In this document: one piece after another, positions 44,181 to 57,573 of the stretch | Layout: every line of letters begins with the position of its first letter | Position numbering within the stretch: position 1 is the first letter of the stretch | Assembly (NCBI RefSeq): GCF_023509525.1 | Contig: NZ_JAKNCJ010000001.1 | Coordinates: 310,001-374,000 of the forward strand | Direction of reading: 5' to 3' | Source: Brachybacterium equifaecis | Lineage (GTDB): Bacteria > Actinomycetota > Actinomycetes > Actinomycetales > Dermabacteraceae | Length of the DNA: 64,000 nt | Program-made: the position numbers and the translations under genes | The notes under the pieces: generated by a model | Seen by the model: only the letters and a program-made list of their open reading frames with translations | Database searches by the model: none | What the model was told of the DNA's origin: nothing

Positions 44181-44222
44181 TGAGAAGGGCTTCCGCCGAG
44201 CATTCGGCGGGAGCCCTTCTCA
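44181..44222 (+). terminator. L,D-transpeptidase terminator
   Basis: A 19-bp stem with one T-G wobble (44181-44199 with 44204-44222) and a GCAT loop, 20 bases past the stop codon. It converges on truB and may serve both strands. Confidence 0.9.
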
Positions 44223-44286
44223 CGTGGGGAGCACGGGCGCCAAGGGCGTGCCCGCCCCGGTCGCGACTGCGCTGGGCGCAGGGACC

Positions 44287-45276
44287 TCAGCAGCGCGCCT
44301 CGAGCGGGATCACCATCACCGGCTGCAGCGCGCGCCCGCGGGCCTGGACGATCGCGCAGAGCCGCCCCTGGGCATCGAGCGCGGCTACCGGCGCCCCGGC
44401 ACCCTCGTGGGCCGCAGCGGCGGGCTTCGCGGAGCCGGACGCCGCGGGGGGCGAGGCGGGGGCGCGCACGGGCACCTGCTTGCCCTGCGCGAGCGCGGCA
44501 GCCTCCTGCGCGTCGACCGTCACCGAGGGCAGGACCTGCCGTGCGATCTCGCCGAGCCCCTGCAGAGGCAGCGCGACGTCATCTCCCTCTCCCCGGGCGG
44601 GGATGTGCAGGGCCTGCGCGACGTCGAAGGGGCCGACGGCGCTGCGCCGCAGCGCCGTGAGATGCCCGCCCACGCCGAGCGCCGCCCCGAGATCGCGGGC
44701 GAGAGCGCGGATGTAGGTCCCCGAGGAGCAGTCGACCACGACGTCCAGGTCGAGGTAGCTCCCCTCGGTGCGCTGCGCGAGGACGTCGAAGCGCCCCACG
44801 TGCACGGGGCGCGCGGCGAGGGAGACCTCCTCCCCCGCCCGGGCGCGCGCATAGGCGCGCTGGCCGTCCACCTTGATCGCGCTCACGGTGGAGGGCACCT
44901 GGGCGATCCGGCCGCGCAGCGGCGCGAGGGCGCCCTCGATCTCCTCCGCGCTCAGGCCCGAGGCATCGCGGGGCTCGCCCAGCGCCTCCCCTTCGCGATC
45001 ATCCGTGATCGTCGCCTGGCCCAGGCGGATGGTCGCGCTGTACGTCTTGTCGAGGCCCACCAGATACGTGAGCAGCCGCGTGCCCTGGCCGACGCCGAGC
45101 ACCAGCAGACCGGTGGCCATCGGGTCGAGGGTGCCGGCATGCCCGACCTTCTTCGTGCCCAGGAGCCAGCGCGCCCGGGCCACCACGTCATGGCTCGAGC
45201 GGTCGCTCGCCTTGTCGACCAGCAGGATCCCGTGGGGCGGGGCGGCCGGGCACGGCCGGGCGGGCGGGGTGCTCAC
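44287..45276 (-). CDS. truB: tRNA pseudouridine(55) synthase
   Basis: TruB makes pseudouridine 55 in the T loop. The 329-residue protein has [17 protein letters not shown], the catalytic Asp51 in [41 protein letters not shown] and [15 protein letters not shown]. The C-terminal region is Ala-rich. The start is GTG 45276, overlapping the rbfA stop by GTGA (45273-45276), so the two are coupled. Confidence 0.96.
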   Translation of the reverse strand: MSTPPARPCPAAPPHGILLVDKASDRSSHDVVARARWLLGTKKVGHAGTLDPMATGLLVLGVGQGTRLLTYLVGLDKTYSATIRLGQATITDDREGEALGEPRDASGLSAEEIEGALAPLRGRIAQVPSTVSAIKVDGQRAYARARAGEEVSLAARPVHVGRFDVLAQRTEGSYLDLDVVVDCSSGTYIRALARDLGAALGVGGHLTALRRSAVGPFDVAQALHIPARGEGDDVALPLQGLGEIARQVLPSVTVDAQEAAALAQGKQVPVRAPASPPAASGSAKPAAAAHEGAGAPVAALDAQGRLCAIVQARGRALQPVMVIPLEARC

Positions 45277-45812
45277 GCGCGCGCAGCCGCCGGGCCGTCG
45301 GCGTCGTCGCTCTGCTCGTCCTCGAGGTCCTCGTCCTCGTCCTCGTCCTCGAGGTCCTCGTCCTCGAAGTCGTCGTCCTCGAGGTCCTCATCGGCGCGCG
45401 GCTGGCGGTAGGGGTCGGCCTCGCCGGCGTACTGGGCGCCCTGCTGCTGCCCCTTGAGCTCGGCGTCGCGGCTGCGGGCCTCCATGAGCAGATCCTCGAT
45501 GGTCTTCGCGTTCTCGGGGATCGCGTCGGCGAAGAACTCGAGAGTGGGGGTCAGGCGCACGCCCGTCTGGCGGCCCACCTCCTTGCGCAGCACGCCCTTG
45601 GCGCTCTCGAGCGCCGCGGCCGTGCCCGCGCGCTCCTCGTCGGAGCCGAACACGGTGTAGAAGACGGAGGCGTGCTGGAGGTCTCCGGTGACGCGCACAT
45701 CGGTGACGGTCACGAAGCCGAGGCGCGGATCCTTGATCCGGGTGTCCAGGGTGGTCGCGACGATCTCCTTGATGCGATCGGCGAGACGGCGCACGCGCGG
45801 GTTCTCAGACAT
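45273..45812 (-). CDS. rbfA: Ribosome-binding factor A
   Basis: RbfA helps 16S rRNA 5'-end maturation and 30S assembly. The 179-residue protein has the KH-like core ([51 protein letters not shown], then [12 protein letters not shown]) in residues 5-115, and then a long tail rich in Glu/Asp repeats of the type DLEDED, from about residue 140. That tail is encoded by a CTCGTC/GAGGTC simple-sequence tract at 45318-45390. ATG 45812 has AAAGGACC upstream and overlaps the preceding methyltransferase gene by 8 bases. Confidence 0.95.
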   Translation of the reverse strand: MSENPRVRRLADRIKEIVATTLDTRIKDPRLGFVTVTDVRVTGDLQHASVFYTVFGSDEERAGTAAALESAKGVLRKEVGRQTGVRLTPTLEFFADAIPENAKTIEDLLMEARSRDAELKGQQQGAQYAGEADPYRQPRADEDLEDDDFEDEDLEDEDEDEDLEDEQSDDADGPAAARA

Positions 45813-47025
45813 CTGGGGTCCTTTCATCGGGTGCGGCCGCGAGCGGTGCGCTCGGGGCCGATGCGGCAGTGGTCGTCGGGGAGGGATCCCCGGGGCGGGA
45901 GGCTGCGGGCTCGAGCGGCGAGGAGGAGATGCTGTCGGCGAGCTCCTGCAGGGCGGCCATCCGGGGATGGTCGCTGCGCACCGCGAGGATCACGTCGCGG
46001 TCGATGGACTGGTCGACGCGATGGCGGAACTCGCCGTCCCGGCTGAGCACCGTGAACCCGTGCTCGGCGAGGACGGCGCGCGCGGAGGCGAACGGCGCGG
46101 TGTGCCGGTTGACCGCGAGCGCCATTCCGCCCCCTGCGCGCAGGAGAGAGCGCCACACCGGAGCGGCCGCACCGAGGAGATCCAGCGGCGAGCGGCTCCA
46201 CCGCGCCTCGCTGCGGGCGCCGTGCTGCACGCCGTAGGGCAGGTCGGCCACGATCGCGTCGACGCTCCCCGAGGGCAGCACGGAGCCGAGCTCGGTCGTG
46301 TCGCAGCCCAGCAGGGTCAGGCGCTGCGCTCGGCCCGCTCGCTGCGCGGCCTTGTCCTTGGCGAGCTCGAGCTCGAAGCGGGTGCCCAGCTGTCGGCGCG
46401 AGACCGTCAGCCGCGATGCGCGGGAGCTGTGCTTGAGACGCCCCTGCTTCGCCCAGGTCAGCAGGAAGGCGCGGTAGGCGTCGACGTCCGCGGAGTCGAT
46501 GTCTGCGCCGACGGGGCTCAGTCCCAGCCGCAGCGCGCGGCTGAGAGTGGTGCCGCGGCCGCAGATCGGGTCGAGCACCGCGAGGGAGCCGTCGAGGATG
46601 CCCGCTCGACGATCGCTGAGGGCGGCGGCGAGGTTCAGCAGCAGCGCGGTGAACTGCTCGTTCGTCTTGCCCGGGTAGCGCAGAGTCGTCTCGAGCGCGC
46701 TGGCGTGATGGTGGACGTCGGGGAGGCGGGCGGGCCGCAGGAGCTCCTCGCCCTCGAGATCCACCGGCGCGAAGGCGGCGAAGGCGCTCGAGAGCTGCGC
46801 TGCCAGCGCAGGAAGGGTGCTCTGAGGGCCGATCCGCTCCTCGGGGTCCCGACTCGAGATCCGCAGGTGCTCGATCCCGGCGACCTCTTCGGGTCGGACG
46901 GCCAGAGAGGGCCCGTGATGCGCGCCGAGCACCCACCGGGCCTCGGCCAGCGCGAGCGGCCCCGCCTGGGCGGCGTACACCCGGTTCGCCGAGGGCGCCC
47001 GCAGCAGGGACAGCAGGTCGGTCAT
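45805..47025 (-). CDS. TRM11-like SAM-dependent methyltransferase
   Basis: A 406-residue methyltransferase with the (D)P..C/G-R-GTT loop [14 protein letters not shown] and the catalytic DLPYG, the N2-guanine/N6-adenine type, within a Trm11/RlmL-like fold. [17 protein letters not shown] before motif I is typical of actinobacterial members. Tests of function are lacking; tRNA or rRNA is the likely substrate, given its place upstream of rbfA and truB. ATG 47025 has AAGGA upstream. The C-terminal 50 residues are low-complexity. It follows the infB terminator, so it heads a methyltransferase-rbfA-truB operon. Confidence 0.82.
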   Translation of the reverse strand: MTDLLSLLRAPSANRVYAAQAGPLALAEARWVLGAHHGPSLAVRPEEVAGIEHLRISSRDPEERIGPQSTLPALAAQLSSAFAAFAPVDLEGEELLRPARLPDVHHHASALETTLRYPGKTNEQFTALLLNLAAALSDRRAGILDGSLAVLDPICGRGTTLSRALRLGLSPVGADIDSADVDAYRAFLLTWAKQGRLKHSSRASRLTVSRRQLGTRFELELAKDKAAQRAGRAQRLTLLGCDTTELGSVLPSGSVDAIVADLPYGVQHGARSEARWSRSPLDLLGAAAPVWRSLLRAGGGMALAVNRHTAPFASARAVLAEHGFTVLSRDGEFRHRVDQSIDRDVILAVRSDHPRMAALQELADSISSSPLEPAASRPGDPSPTTTAASAPSAPLAAAPDERTPDV

Positions 47026-47200
47026 CTGGGGCCAGGTCCTTCCGGGCGGTGCGCTCTCGCCGTCCGCGGAGCGCAGGGGGTGCAAGGGGTCGGGCAGGCG
47101 GCGGAACGGCAGCAGGGCCGCCGCGCGGGAGCCGCGCCGAGAGGGCCGCAGGACGGCTCCGCCCGCGCCGGATCAGAGCCCGGCGCGGGCGAGGCGGTCA

Positions 47201-47235
47201 GTGCGCGGCGGGCCGGTCGACGGCCCGCCGCGCAC
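47201..47235 (-). terminator. infB terminator
   Basis: A perfect 15-bp stem (47201-47215 with 47221-47235) with a GTCGA loop, 7 bases past the infB stop. Confidence 0.9.
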
Positions 47236-47241
47236 CGCGGA

Positions 47242-50172
<2,931 letters not shown>

Positions 50173-50267
50173 TGTTCTCCTGTCTCGGTCCGGCCGACAA
50201 GAGGGCGCGGACCATCAGTTAATGAGGGGTCTCATGTGTGAGCACTCATCGGATGTCCATGGTTCTT

Positions 50268-50579
50268 CTACCTGTTCCCTGGATTGCGGGTGGGTAAGAG
50301 GATCTCGAGCTCCTGGGAGAGGCTCCCGGTCTCGACCGCGCCGCGGAAGGACCGGGCGAAGCCGCCGCGCGTGAGCGCGAGCTCGAGGCATGCTGCGTCG
50401 GGATGGATCCAGGCTCCCCTGCCCGGGGCGGTCGCGGTCGGATCCGCGCGGAGCGGAGCCGAGGCGTCGGCCTCGGGATCGAGAGCAGGGTCCCTCACGA
50501 TGCGCAGCAGCTGTGCGCGCGGGGCGGCCTTGCGGCATCCCACGCAGGTGCGCTCTGGAGCAGAGGGAGCGATGGGCAT
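50268..50579 (-). CDS. ylxR: YlxR family RNA-binding protein
   Basis: A 103-residue DUF448/YlxR protein: [20 protein letters not shown] with the conserved [34 protein letters not shown]. Related proteins bind RNase P RNA in Bacillus or act as nucleoid-linked regulators; the role here is unproven. Residues 35-50 are an Asp/Ala-rich insert. ATG 50579 has AGGAG upstream. It lies between nusA and infB, the standard position. Confidence 0.93.
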   Translation of the reverse strand: MPIAPSAPERTCVGCRKAAPRAQLLRIVRDPALDPEADASAPLRADPTATAPGRGAWIHPDAACLELALTRGGFARSFRGAVETGSLSQELEILLPTRNPGNR

Positions 50580-50740
50580 CAGGTGCTCCTCTCCTCCTCG
50601 CGCATCTGCAGAGCGCCCCCGCCCGGGGAGTCAGCCTCCCCTGCGCAGTCGCCCTGCATACAGCCTGTTCAGTGTAGCCGACCCCTCAGGGCGCCCAGCA
50701 ATCCTCGAGGCGTGGGACACACGGCCCGCCGGGGCCGGGA

Positions 50741-51799
50741 TCAGTCCTGCTCGGCCGGGGCCTTCTCCTGCTCCTCCGGTGCGGGAGCGGGCTCGCGACG
50801 GGAGTCGCCGCCGCTGCCGGCACCGCCGGCGGCGGGATCGGTGTCGGGACGGATGTCGATCTTCCAGCCGGTGAGCTTCGCCGCGAGGCGGGCGTTCTGG
50901 CCCTCCTTGCCGATGGCGAGGGAGAACTGGCTCTCGGGGACGATCGCGCGCACGGCGCGGCCGACCTCGTCGATCACCTCGACGCTGCTCACCCGCGCGG
51001 GGGACAGCGCGCTCGCGACGTAGACGGTCGGATCCTCGTCGAAGTCGACGATGTCGATCTTCTCGCCCCCGAGCTCCGTCATCACGGCGCGCACGCGTGC
51101 GCCCATCGGGCCGATGCACGCGCCCTTGGGGTTCACCCCGGCGACGTTCGCGCGCACGGCCATCTTCGTGCGGTGCCCGGCCTCGCGCGCGATGCCCATG
51201 ATCTCGACGGTGCCGTCGGCGACCTCGGGAGCCTCCAGCGCGAACAGTCGGCGCACCAGGTTCGGGTGCGAGCGCGAGAGCGTGATCTGCGGGCCCTTGA
51301 GGCCGCGCTTCGTCTCCACGACGTAGGCGCGGATGCGGCGGCCGTGCGAGTAGTTCTCCCCGGGCACGCGCTCGTGCGGGGGCAGCACGCCCTCCACGCT
51401 GCCGAGATCCACCAGGACCATGCGCGGATCGCGGCCCTGCTGGATGATCCCGGAGACGATGTCATCGGCGCGATCGGCGAACTCGCCCATCACGGCGTCG
51501 TCCTCGAGCTGGCGGATGCGCTGGAAGATGACCTGGCGCGCAGTGGAGGCGGCGACCCGGCCGAAGTTCTCCGGGGTGTCGTCCCACTCGTCGAGCACTC
51601 CGCCCTCGGCGTCGAACTCGCGGGCGATGACAGCGACCTTCCCGGTCTTCTCGTCGATCTGGACCTCGGAGTCCTTCACCGGGTGGTCGGTGTGGAGGTA
51701 GGCGGCGTGGAGGGCCTGGCGGATCGCATCCACGAGGATCCGCACCGGGATCTCGCGCTCGCGCTCCAGGGCCCGCAGGGCTCCCATATCGATGTCCAT
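50741..51799 (-). CDS. nusA: Transcription termination/antitermination factor NusA
   Basis: NusA binds RNA polymerase and rRNA. The 352-residue protein has the N-terminal polymerase-binding domain ([28 protein letters not shown]), an S1 domain ([29 protein letters not shown]), and two KH domains ([43 protein letters not shown]). It lacks the C-terminal acidic repeats of E. coli NusA, as is usual in actinobacteria. The tail is Glu/Pro-rich. It begins one base after the rimP stop. Confidence 0.97.
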   Translation of the reverse strand: MDIDMGALRALEREREIPVRILVDAIRQALHAAYLHTDHPVKDSEVQIDEKTGKVAVIAREFDAEGGVLDEWDDTPENFGRVAASTARQVIFQRIRQLEDDAVMGEFADRADDIVSGIIQQGRDPRMVLVDLGSVEGVLPPHERVPGENYSHGRRIRAYVVETKRGLKGPQITLSRSHPNLVRRLFALEAPEVADGTVEIMGIAREAGHRTKMAVRANVAGVNPKGACIGPMGARVRAVMTELGGEKIDIVDFDEDPTVYVASALSPARVSSVEVIDEVGRAVRAIVPESQFSLAIGKEGQNARLAAKLTGWKIDIRPDTDPAAGGAGSGGDSRREPAPAPEEQEKAPAEQD

Positions 51800-51800
51800 C

Positions 51801-52376
51801 TCAGCGCTCCGAATCGTCAGGGGTGGTGGGGGTGTCGGCGTCGGCCTCGGAGGGCGGGGAGAACTCGACCTCGACGCGCGCGGAGGCGATCTCCTCCAGC
51901 GGGATCTCGCGCACGGCGGGGCTCCCCTTCGGCAGCTTCCGGGGGCGGCCGCGATCGTCCGTCCCGGGCTCGAGGCGAAGGTGCAGGATCTCGCCGTCGG
52001 TCTCCTCGAGCACGCGGCCGCGCAGGTCCTCGCCGCCCGTCGTGCGGAGGGAGACGATGCGGCGCCGCGCCCGGCGGAAGTGGTGGGGCTCGGTGAGCGT
52101 GCGCTCGGCGCCGGGGGTCGTGACCTCGAGCAGCGACGGGCCGGGGCCGACGAGGCTCTCGTCGGCATCCAGCAGCTCGGAGAGGGCGTGGGAGGCGCCC
52201 GCGACGGCGTCGAGGTCGGCGCTGCCGATCCTGTCCTCCGGGAGATCGACCACGAGGGTGATCTCGAGCTGGCCCTCGCGGCTGCGCACGGAGAGATCGT
52301 CCACGATCAGATCGAAGGGGCGGATGGTCTCGGCGGCGGCCTGCCTGAGGCGCTCGGCAGTCTGCTCGATCGTCAT
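51801..52376 (-). CDS. rimP: Ribosome maturation factor RimP
   Basis: RimP acts in 30S maturation near S12. The 191-residue protein matches the family through [51 protein letters not shown] and [30 protein letters not shown]. The C-terminal SH3-like domain is followed by an acidic tail. ATG 52376 has AGGAG about 10 bases upstream. It is the first gene of the rimP-nusA-ylxR-infB operon and is divergent from the DUF4439 lipoprotein gene. Confidence 0.95.
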   Translation of the reverse strand: MTIEQTAERLRQAAAETIRPFDLIVDDLSVRSREGQLEITLVVDLPEDRIGSADLDAVAGASHALSELLDADESLVGPGPSLLEVTTPGAERTLTEPHHFRRARRRIVSLRTTGGEDLRGRVLEETDGEILHLRLEPGTDDRGRPRKLPKGSPAVREIPLEEIASARVEVEFSPPSEADADTPTTPDDSER

Positions 52377-52529
52377 CTCTCACATCTCCTGGTTGTCAGC
52401 ACGGGGCGACCGGCCCTGGCCCGCATCTCGCACCTCGCGGCGCGGTGCGGGGCTCGCGGCGCTCCGACCGGCCCATTCTACTGCCCGCCGCCGCCCTCCC
52501 CTCCGGGAGACCGGTGCGAGAATCGTGGG

Positions 52530-53606
52530 ATGCGTCCCCTCGACGAGCTCCCCTCCCGCCGCCCGTCCCGGCGCGCCCTGCTGCGCGGGGCGGCCGCGGC
52601 GGGCGCGGCTCTCCCGCTGAGCGCCTGCGGCCCCGTGCGCATCGGCCAGCCCACCTCCTACACCCCGCCGCCGCCGGGGATCGATGATCTCTACCGGCAG
52701 GATCTGCTCGCGCTCCTGGACCAGGCGCTCGCCCTCGGCGCTCTCGCGGCGCCGGACTCCGTCCTCGCAGCGGATGATCTCCTGCTGCGGATCCGCGACG
52801 CGCTGAGCGCGCAGCGCGACGCCCTGCTGACGGGCGCCGAGGCGGAGGAGATCGAGTCCGCGGCGCCCTCGCCGAGCAGCGCGACCGCCGGCGCCCCAAT
52901 CGACGGCGCCGCGACCCCTGCTCCGGCAGACCTCCCCGCCGGGGCCGGCGCCCAGGAGCTCTCGGATCTGCTGATCCGGATCCGAGACCTCGCCGCCCAG
53001 GCGGCACGGCAGGTCTCCGGATCCCTCGCGCGCCCCGTGCTCGCGATCGCCGCGCACGAGACCTGGGCGGCGGGCCGCCTCGCCTATCTCGGGGCCGCGG
53101 CCGCGCCGGCACCCGCCCCGGAGGCCGGGCAGATCGTCCCGGTGCGCGACGTCCCCGCGAGCGATCCGCCCTCCATCGGCGCGAGCGTCGACTACGACCA
53201 GGCGCTCGAGGCCGCGCAGGAGGACGAGTGGTACGCGGGGTACATGCACGAGGTCCTCGCGGCATCGGCCAGCGGAGCGCAGCGCCAGGCGCTGCTGGAG
53301 GAGGCCGCCGGGAACCGCGAGCGCGCGCAGCAGCTCGGCCAGTTCGCCCTCGCGGACGGCGCCCCTGAGGTGCGCCGCGCCGCGGTCTACCCGGTCCCGG
53401 GCGGCGAGCTGAGCGCGCAGACCCTCGCCGCGCTGCCCGTGCAGCTCGCGACCGCGCTGCTGCAGGACCATGCGGCCCTCGCGGGGGCGGCCCCCTTCGA
53501 GCGCCGCCCCCTGCCGATCGCCGCCGCCCTCTCCCAGGCGGAGCGCCTGGCCCCTCTGGTGACCGCCCTCCCGCCGCTGCCCTCGCTCGAGACCGGGACG
53601 GAGTGA
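52530..53606 (+). CDS. DUF4439 lipoprotein with a Tat-like signal
   Basis: The 358-residue protein begins with a twin-arginine signal (SRRALLRG at residues 13-20), a hydrophobic Ala/Gly core, and the lipobox LSAC with the predicted lipidated Cys33. The C-terminal part (from about residue 225, DYDQALEAAQEDEWYAGYMHEVLA) is the ferritin-like DUF4439 domain; the middle is Ala/Pro-rich and helical. The family is actinobacterial and of unknown function. Its location between rimP and proS is conserved in related organisms. GAGAAT lies 6 bases before ATG 52530. Confidence 0.82.
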   Translation: MRPLDELPSRRPSRRALLRGAAAAGAALPLSACGPVRIGQPTSYTPPPPGIDDLYRQDLLALLDQALALGALAAPDSVLAADDLLLRIRDALSAQRDALLTGAEAEEIESAAPSPSSATAGAPIDGAATPAPADLPAGAGAQELSDLLIRIRDLAAQAARQVSGSLARPVLAIAAHETWAAGRLAYLGAAAAPAPAPEAGQIVPVRDVPASDPPSIGASVDYDQALEAAQEDEWYAGYMHEVLAASASGAQRQALLEEAAGNRERAQQLGQFALADGAPEVRRAAVYPVPGGELSAQTLAALPVQLATALLQDHAALAGAAPFERRPLPIAAALSQAERLAPLVTALPPLPSLETGTE

Positions 53607-53616
53607 GCGCGCGCTC

Positions 53617-55398
53617 TCAGGAGCGCACTGCCGCCAGGACCTGCTCGACGATCGCCTCGGGGGTGGTCTCGGTGACCTCTCCGCTCGCGCGATCGCGCAG
53701 CTCGAGGACCCCGTCGGCGAAGCTGCGGCCGATGACCACCGCCGTGGGGATGCCCAGGAGCTCGGAGTCCTTGAACTTCACGCCCGGGGATGCCTTGGGC
53801 CGATCGTCGTAGAGCACCTCGAGTCCGCGGGCCTCCAGTTCGGCGCTGATGCGCTCGGCCTCGGCGAAGACAGCGGGATCCTTGCTCGCGGCGACCACGT
53901 GGACATCCACGGGAGCCACCTGCCGCGGCCACACGAGGCCCTTGTCGTCGCAGAAGCGCTCGGCGATCGCGGCCACCGCGCGGGTGACGCCGATCCCGTA
54001 GGAGCCCATCGTGGGCGTGACGGCCTTGCCGTTCTCGTCGAGGACCTTCAGCTCCAGGGCCTCGGCGTACTTGCGGCCGAGCTGGAAGATGTGGCCCATC
54101 TCCATGCCGCGGGTCAGGCGCAACGGGCCCGAGCCGTCGGGCGCCGGATCGCCGTCGCGCACCTCGGCGGCCTCGATGGTGCCGTCCGCCGTGAAGTCGC
54201 GCCCGAAGACGAGGTCGTAGACGTGCATGTCCTTCTTCCCCGCGCCTGCGACCCAGGACGTGCCGGGCACCACGCGCGGATCCACCAGGTAGCGGATCTT
54301 CGAGAAAGACTCGAGCCCGAGGCCCTCGGGGCCGATGAAGCCCTTGGTCAGCACCGGGTGCTTCGCGAAGTCCTCCTCGGTGAAGGGGACGGCGGTCGCC
54401 GGGGCGACGGCGACCTCCAGGCGCTTCTCGTCGACCTCGCGGTCGCCGGGGATCGCGATCACGAGCGGCTCAGCGGTGCCGTCGGGATAGGTGAGCATGT
54501 AGACGAGGTGCTTGAGCATCTCGTAGCGGGTCCACTCCCCCGACTCGGCGACGGGTCCCTTGCCGGGGAACGCCTGGTTGGAGAAGTCGGTGAGCGCGGC
54601 GATGGTCGAGGCGCCGGGGGTCTCCTCGAGGTGCATCGCGGGCAGCTGCGCGATCTCCGCCTCGCTGAGCGGGGCCGGGGCGAGGGTGGTGACGGCCTCG
54701 ACGTTCGCGGCGAAGCCGCCCTCGGACAGCACGAAGGTGTCCTCGCCGATGGGCGTGGGGTGGAGGAACTCCTCCGAGCGCGAGCCGCCCATCGCGCCGG
54801 CGTCGGCCTTGCAGATGACCGTCGGCAGGCCCAGGCGGTCGAAGGTGCGCTGGTAGGCGGCGCGCTGCTTCTCGTACGAGGCGTCCAGCCCGGCGTCGGC
54901 GACGTCGAAGGAGTAGGCGTCCTTCATCACGAACTCGCGCACGCGCAGGAGACCGCCGCGGGGGCGGGCCTCATCGCGGTACTTGGTCTGCACCTGGTAG
55001 AGCATGACCGGGAGGTCCTTGTAGGAGTTGAAGAGGTCCTTCACCACCAGGGTGAACATCTCCTCGTGGGTCGGCGCGAGGAGGTAGTCGTCCTGCCGGC
55101 GGTCCTGGAGGCGGAAGAGGTTCGGGCCGTACTCCTCCCACCGGCCCGTCGCCTCGTAGGGCGCGCGGGGCTGGAGCGCGGAGAAGAGGATCTCGTTGCC
55201 GCCGATCGCATCCTGCTCCTCGCGCACGATCGCCTCGACCTTGCGCAGCACCTTCAGGCCCAGCGGCAGCCAGGTGTACACCCCGGCGGCGCTGCGGCGG
55301 ATGTAGCCGGCGCGCACCAGGAGCTTGTGGCTGGCGACCTCGGCGTCCGCCGGGTCCTCGCGCAGCGTGCGGATGAAGGACTGGGACATGCGGATCAT
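53617..55398 (-). CDS. proS: Proline-tRNA ligase, bacterial type
   Basis: ProRS charges tRNA-Pro. The 593-residue length and an insertion (editing) domain between motifs 2 and 3 define the bacterial-type enzyme. Motifs are [28 protein letters not shown] (motif 1), [24 protein letters not shown] (motif 2) and [14 protein letters not shown] (motif 3). The C-terminal anticodon domain has VDVHVVAAS and [29 protein letters not shown] 55398 has AAAGG upstream; ATG 55389 is three codons later. It converges with the lipoprotein gene. Confidence 0.97.
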   Translation of the reverse strand: MIRMSQSFIRTLREDPADAEVASHKLLVRAGYIRRSAAGVYTWLPLGLKVLRKVEAIVREEQDAIGGNEILFSALQPRAPYEATGRWEEYGPNLFRLQDRRQDDYLLAPTHEEMFTLVVKDLFNSYKDLPVMLYQVQTKYRDEARPRGGLLRVREFVMKDAYSFDVADAGLDASYEKQRAAYQRTFDRLGLPTVICKADAGAMGGSRSEEFLHPTPIGEDTFVLSEGGFAANVEAVTTLAPAPLSEAEIAQLPAMHLEETPGASTIAALTDFSNQAFPGKGPVAESGEWTRYEMLKHLVYMLTYPDGTAEPLVIAIPGDREVDEKRLEVAVAPATAVPFTEEDFAKHPVLTKGFIGPEGLGLESFSKIRYLVDPRVVPGTSWVAGAGKKDMHVYDLVFGRDFTADGTIEAAEVRDGDPAPDGSGPLRLTRGMEMGHIFQLGRKYAEALELKVLDENGKAVTPTMGSYGIGVTRAVAAIAERFCDDKGLVWPRQVAPVDVHVVAASKDPAVFAEAERISAELEARGLEVLYDDRPKASPGVKFKDSELLGIPTAVVIGRSFADGVLELRDRASGEVTETTPEAIVEQVLAAVRS

Positions 55399-55478
55399 GA
55401 GGGGCCTTTCGAGCGGGAGGGCGGGGACCTGCCGGGCGCGGGGCGCGCAGCCTGGACCGGCTCCATCGTACTGGGCAC

Positions 55479-55516
55479 GAGGCCCGCGCCCCGGGCGGGT
55501 GCCGGGCGCGGGCCTC
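55479..55516 (-). terminator. ABC exporter operon terminator
   Basis: A perfect 13-bp stem (55479-55491 with 55504-55516) with a 12-base loop, 41 bases past the ABC ATPase stop and before proS. Confidence 0.78.
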
Positions 55517-55556
55517 GATCGCGGCGGGAGCGGCCGACGTGATCCGCGATGCGCGC

Positions 55557-56278
<722 letters not shown>

Positions 56279-56282
<4 letters not shown>

Positions 56283-57424
56283 CGGGTGCTCCCGAGTGCG
56301 GTGAGGGGGTCGGCGGAGGTGACGGAGCGCAGCGCGAAGGCGGCTCCTGCGAGTCCGAGCACCGCCATGGCGAGGGCGGGCACGAGGGTGGTGAGGGGGC
56401 TGAGGAGGAACGGCAGGGCGGTGCCGGCGAGCGCGCCGAGGCCGACCACGGCCAGCAGCCCCGCCCCGATCCCGATCGCGAGGACCACGGCGGCCTGGCC
56501 GAGGGCGTCCCGCACCAGGGAGGCGGTGCTGGCCCCGAGGGCCTTCAGCACGGCGACGTCCCCTGCGCGCTGCATGGTCCAGACGGTGAAGAACGCGCCG
56601 ACGACGAGCGCGGAGACGCCGAACAGCATCCCGATCATCAGAGCGAGGGATCCCACCTCGGAGGTGAAGGTGGACAAAGCGCGGAGGCTGGCCAGCGGGC
56701 TCGCGGCGCTGGTCGAGGTGCTGCTCGCGAGGGCGTCCCAGTCAGCCTCGCCCGTCACGGCGAGGACCGTGGGGTCGCCGGTGCCGCCGAACCGCTCATC
56801 CACGCTCGCCCACGCGGAGGGGGTCAGCGCGATCACGGCGGTGTGGCTGTACCAGACGTCCTCGCCGATGCTCGCGACGGTGAAGTCCTGGCCGACGATC
56901 GTGAGGGTATCCCCCACGTGCGCGTCGAGCTCCTCCGCGGCGCCGGCGGAGAGTCCGACCTCGCCGTCGGAGGCCGGGGCGAGCGCGGTCAGAGCGGTGC
57001 TGCGCGGTGCGCGGCCCGCGGAGTCCTCGCGGGGAAGGCCCACGACCGCGACACCGGCGGCGCCCGCGCTCTGGGCACCGGCGCTCGGGGCACCCGCGCT
57101 CTGGGCACCGGCGGGGGCGGTGATCTCGGCGCGGCCCTGCACGACGCCGATGGGCAGCACGCCGGTGACGCCGTCGGCCTCCGTCCAGGCCTTCTGGGTC
57201 TCGGCGGTGATGTCGGAGGCCGCGAAATCGGGCTTCTCGCCATCGGGGGCGGCGAGGACGAGGCGGTCGCCGGGCATCGCGAGCACCGCGGAGATGTTCT
57301 GGTGCGCGAGCCCGCCCGTGAGCCCCGCGAGGAAGCCGACGAGCAGCATGATGAGCGCCACGACCGTGGCGATGAGGGCGAAGCGACCGCGGGCGAACCG
57401 CAGATCGCGCCAGGCGACGAACAC
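56279..57424 (-). CDS. FtsX-like ABC exporter permease
   Basis: A 381-residue membrane protein in the FtsX/MacB class: one span at about residues 16-38, a large extracytoplasmic domain (40-245) with an Ala/Gly/Ser/Gln repeat around 105-122, and three spans in the C-terminal half (about 255-285, 310-335, 345-365). The substrate cannot be told. The start is GTG 57424 with GGAAGGG upstream. It is coupled to the ATPase gene. The neighbouring sensor kinase-regulator pair on the other strand suggests regulation by an extracellular signal. Confidence 0.9.
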
Positions 57425-57519
57425 GTGAGTTCCCTTCCGCGCTGCGGTCCCTCCGCAGCACTCCTCCAGGCTCCCGCGGCGTCCCGCCCCGCGGCATCGC
57501 GCACTCGGAGGGTTCTGCG

Positions 57520-57533
57520 ATCGAACTTTCGAT
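57520..57533. promoter_or_regulatory. 14-bp palindrome before the two-component operon
   Basis: ATCGAA-CT-TTCGAT is a perfect inverted repeat. If transcription of the kinase gene starts near 57571 (7 bases after TAGGCT at 57559-57564), the palindrome is centred at about -44, a usual place for an activator such as a NarL-type regulator. It is 96 bases upstream of the permease start on the other strand. Confidence 0.55.
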
Positions 57534-57573
57534 GGATCCGCGCAAGAGGCCGGGTCACTAGGCTGGGCGCACC

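Noticed and set aside
57520-57533. Possible LexA box before the two-component operon
   Set aside because: ATCGAACTTTCGAT contains CGAAC but lacks the N4 spacing and GTTCG half, so it does not fit the LexA consensus; treated as a different palindrome.
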